Position numbers and translations under genes: made by a program. From Gloeobacter morelensis MG652769 (GTDB lineage Bacteria > Cyanobacteriota > Cyanobacteriia > Gloeobacterales > Gloeobacteraceae): a stretch of DNA of 64,000 bases. This document shows, in pieces, positions 63,155 to 64,000 of this stretch; position 1 is the first letter of the stretch; every line of letters begins with the position of its first letter. The stretch lies in assembly GCF_021018745.1 (NCBI RefSeq), contig NZ_CP063845.1, forward strand, positions 1,302,001-1,366,000. The letters run 5' to 3'. The notes beneath the pieces are model-generated. The model was given only the letters and a program-made list of their open reading frames with translations, searched no databases and had not been told where the DNA came from.

Positions 63155-64000
63155 ATGTCCGATACCCCGAGGCCGCGGCCCTCGATCGATGCGCTGCAGC
63201 CGCAGCTGGTGCAGTGGCGCCGCCACCTGCACCAATTTCCGGAACTGGGCTTCCAGGAGCAGGCCACCAGCCGCTTCATCGCCCAGAAGCTCACCAGTTG
63301 GGGTATTGATGTCCAGACCGGGGTGGCGAAGACCGGGGTGGTGGCTACTATCGCAGGCCGGGGCGACGGGCCGGTGGTGGCGGTGCGCGCCGACATGGAC
63401 GCGCTGCCGATTCTGGAGCGCAACCGGGTCGAGTACGCCTCCGAGAACACCGGCATCATGCACGCCTGCGGCCACGACGGCCATGTGGCCATCGCTTTGG
63501 GGACCGCCCGCTGGCTTGCCGAGCACCGCGACGCCCTTCCGGCAACTGTCAAAATTCTGTTTCAACCGGCCGAAGAAGGCCCCGGCGGCGCCAAGCCGAT
63601 GATCGAAGCGGGGGCGCTCGCCTCACCGGATGTCGCGGCGATCGTCGGGCTGCACCTGTGGAACAACATGCCCCTCGGCCAGGTAGGGGTCAAGGGCGGG
63701 CCTTCCTTTGCCAACGCCGCCAAATTCAAGGCAACCATCCTCGGCAGGGGCGGCCACGGGGCCATCCCCCAGCAGACGGTCGACGCGGTGGTGGTTGGCG
63801 CCCAGGTGGTCAATGCCCTGCAAACCATCGTGGCGCGCAATGTCGATCCGTTCGAGCCGGCGGTGGTGACGGTGGGCAAATTCCAGAGCGGCACCAACTT
63901 CAACGTCATCGCCCAGAGCGCCTACCTCGAAGGCACCGTCCGCTGCTTCAGCCCCGAACTGGAAACCAGGCTTCCCGAGCGCATCGAGCAGGTGATCGCA
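63155..64000 (+). CDS. M20 family amidohydrolase, 3' end outside window
   Basis: The first 282 codons of an M20/HipO-type amidohydrolase. The ribosome binding site AGGAG lies before the ATG at 63155. Metal ligands and signatures are HLHQFPELGFQE, VVAVRADMDALPI, HACGHDGHVAIALG, QPAEEGPGGAKPMIEAG and GLHLWNNMPLGQVGVKGG; the dimerisation domain starts at KFKATILGRGGHGAIPQQTVDAV. Such enzymes cleave N-acyl amino acids (hippurate, or indole-acetyl conjugates). The gene runs off the right edge; its end and true substrate are not visible. Confidence 0.92.
   Translation, partial: MSDTPRPRPSIDALQPQLVQWRRHLHQFPELGFQEQATSRFIAQKLTSWGIDVQTGVAKTGVVATIAGRGDGPVVAVRADMDALPILERNRVEYASENTGIMHACGHDGHVAIALGTARWLAEHRDALPATVKILFQPAEEGPGGAKPMIEAGALASPDVAAIVGLHLWNNMPLGQVGVKGGPSFANAAKFKATILGRGGHGAIPQQTVDAVVVGAQVVNALQTIVARNVDPFEPAVVTVGKFQSGTNFNVIAQSAYLEGTVRCFSPELETRLPERIEQVIA

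Overview
The window comes from a GC-rich cyanobacterium. NdhM, a cyanobacterial-type RpoB of about 1,098 residues, an Hfq-like protein of the cyanobacterial type, a LabA-like NYN protein, plastocyanin, DUF2808, DUF7219 and DUF1517-like proteins, and cyanobacterial GshA all point that way. High GC, many GTG/TTG starts, no rpoC1 behind rpoB and a lipid-anchored plastocyanin make Gloeobacter (the thylakoid-less lineage) the best guess. That is an inference from gene content, not a database match.

Layout. 1-3038: start of an SDR gene, then a Ni/Co ECF transporter operon (cbiM, PDGLE protein, cbiQ, cbiO) with overlapping genes. 3243-8761: DedA protein, a merR-thiD pair, a methyltransferase, a Uma2 nuclease, a lipoprotein and a DUF1517-like protein. 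8862-12845: three tandem mosaic methyltransferase paralogues; the second and third carry frameshifts, most of them in G-rich tracts. 12906-16349: BMC-like shell protein, typA, ferredoxin, ndhM. 16404-21760: a decayed island holding a Uma2/SWIM deletion fusion, an ISL3-family element, and a HepT-MntA module split by an IS4-family element with a 9-bp target duplication. 21873-28198: rpoB, hemerythrin, hslO, livG-like ATPase. 28478-34515: plastocyanin, gshA, a three-gene two-component cluster whose middle gene is a stand-alone histidine-phosphotransfer (DHp) domain, hrcA and pgi. 34936-39442: DUF7219, a frameshifted VapBC pair, a minimal K+ channel, hfq, lpdA and another methyltransferase.

39508-45958: beta-propeller protein, moaA, metG, labA-like, rsmI, then initiator tRNA-Met. 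46304-52532: GST, an intact VapBC pair with an operator-like inverted repeat, rseP, two unrelated metabolic genes and a ComJ-like protein. 52721-60189: a TetR/hydrolase unit with a palindrome inside its promoter, PhoD, DUF2808, Rieske, aquaporin, a zinc dehydrogenase and a very acidic protein without basic residues. 60494-64000: an HTH protein with a GrpE-like tail, a GH13 amylase with CBM20, and the start of an M20 amidohydrolase.

Most of the window is core housekeeping and scattered metabolism. The accessory character sits in the methyltransferase array, the IS island and the toxin-antitoxin loci. Several genes are broken by single-base changes in homopolymers, so the reading frames there should be verified before biology is inferred.
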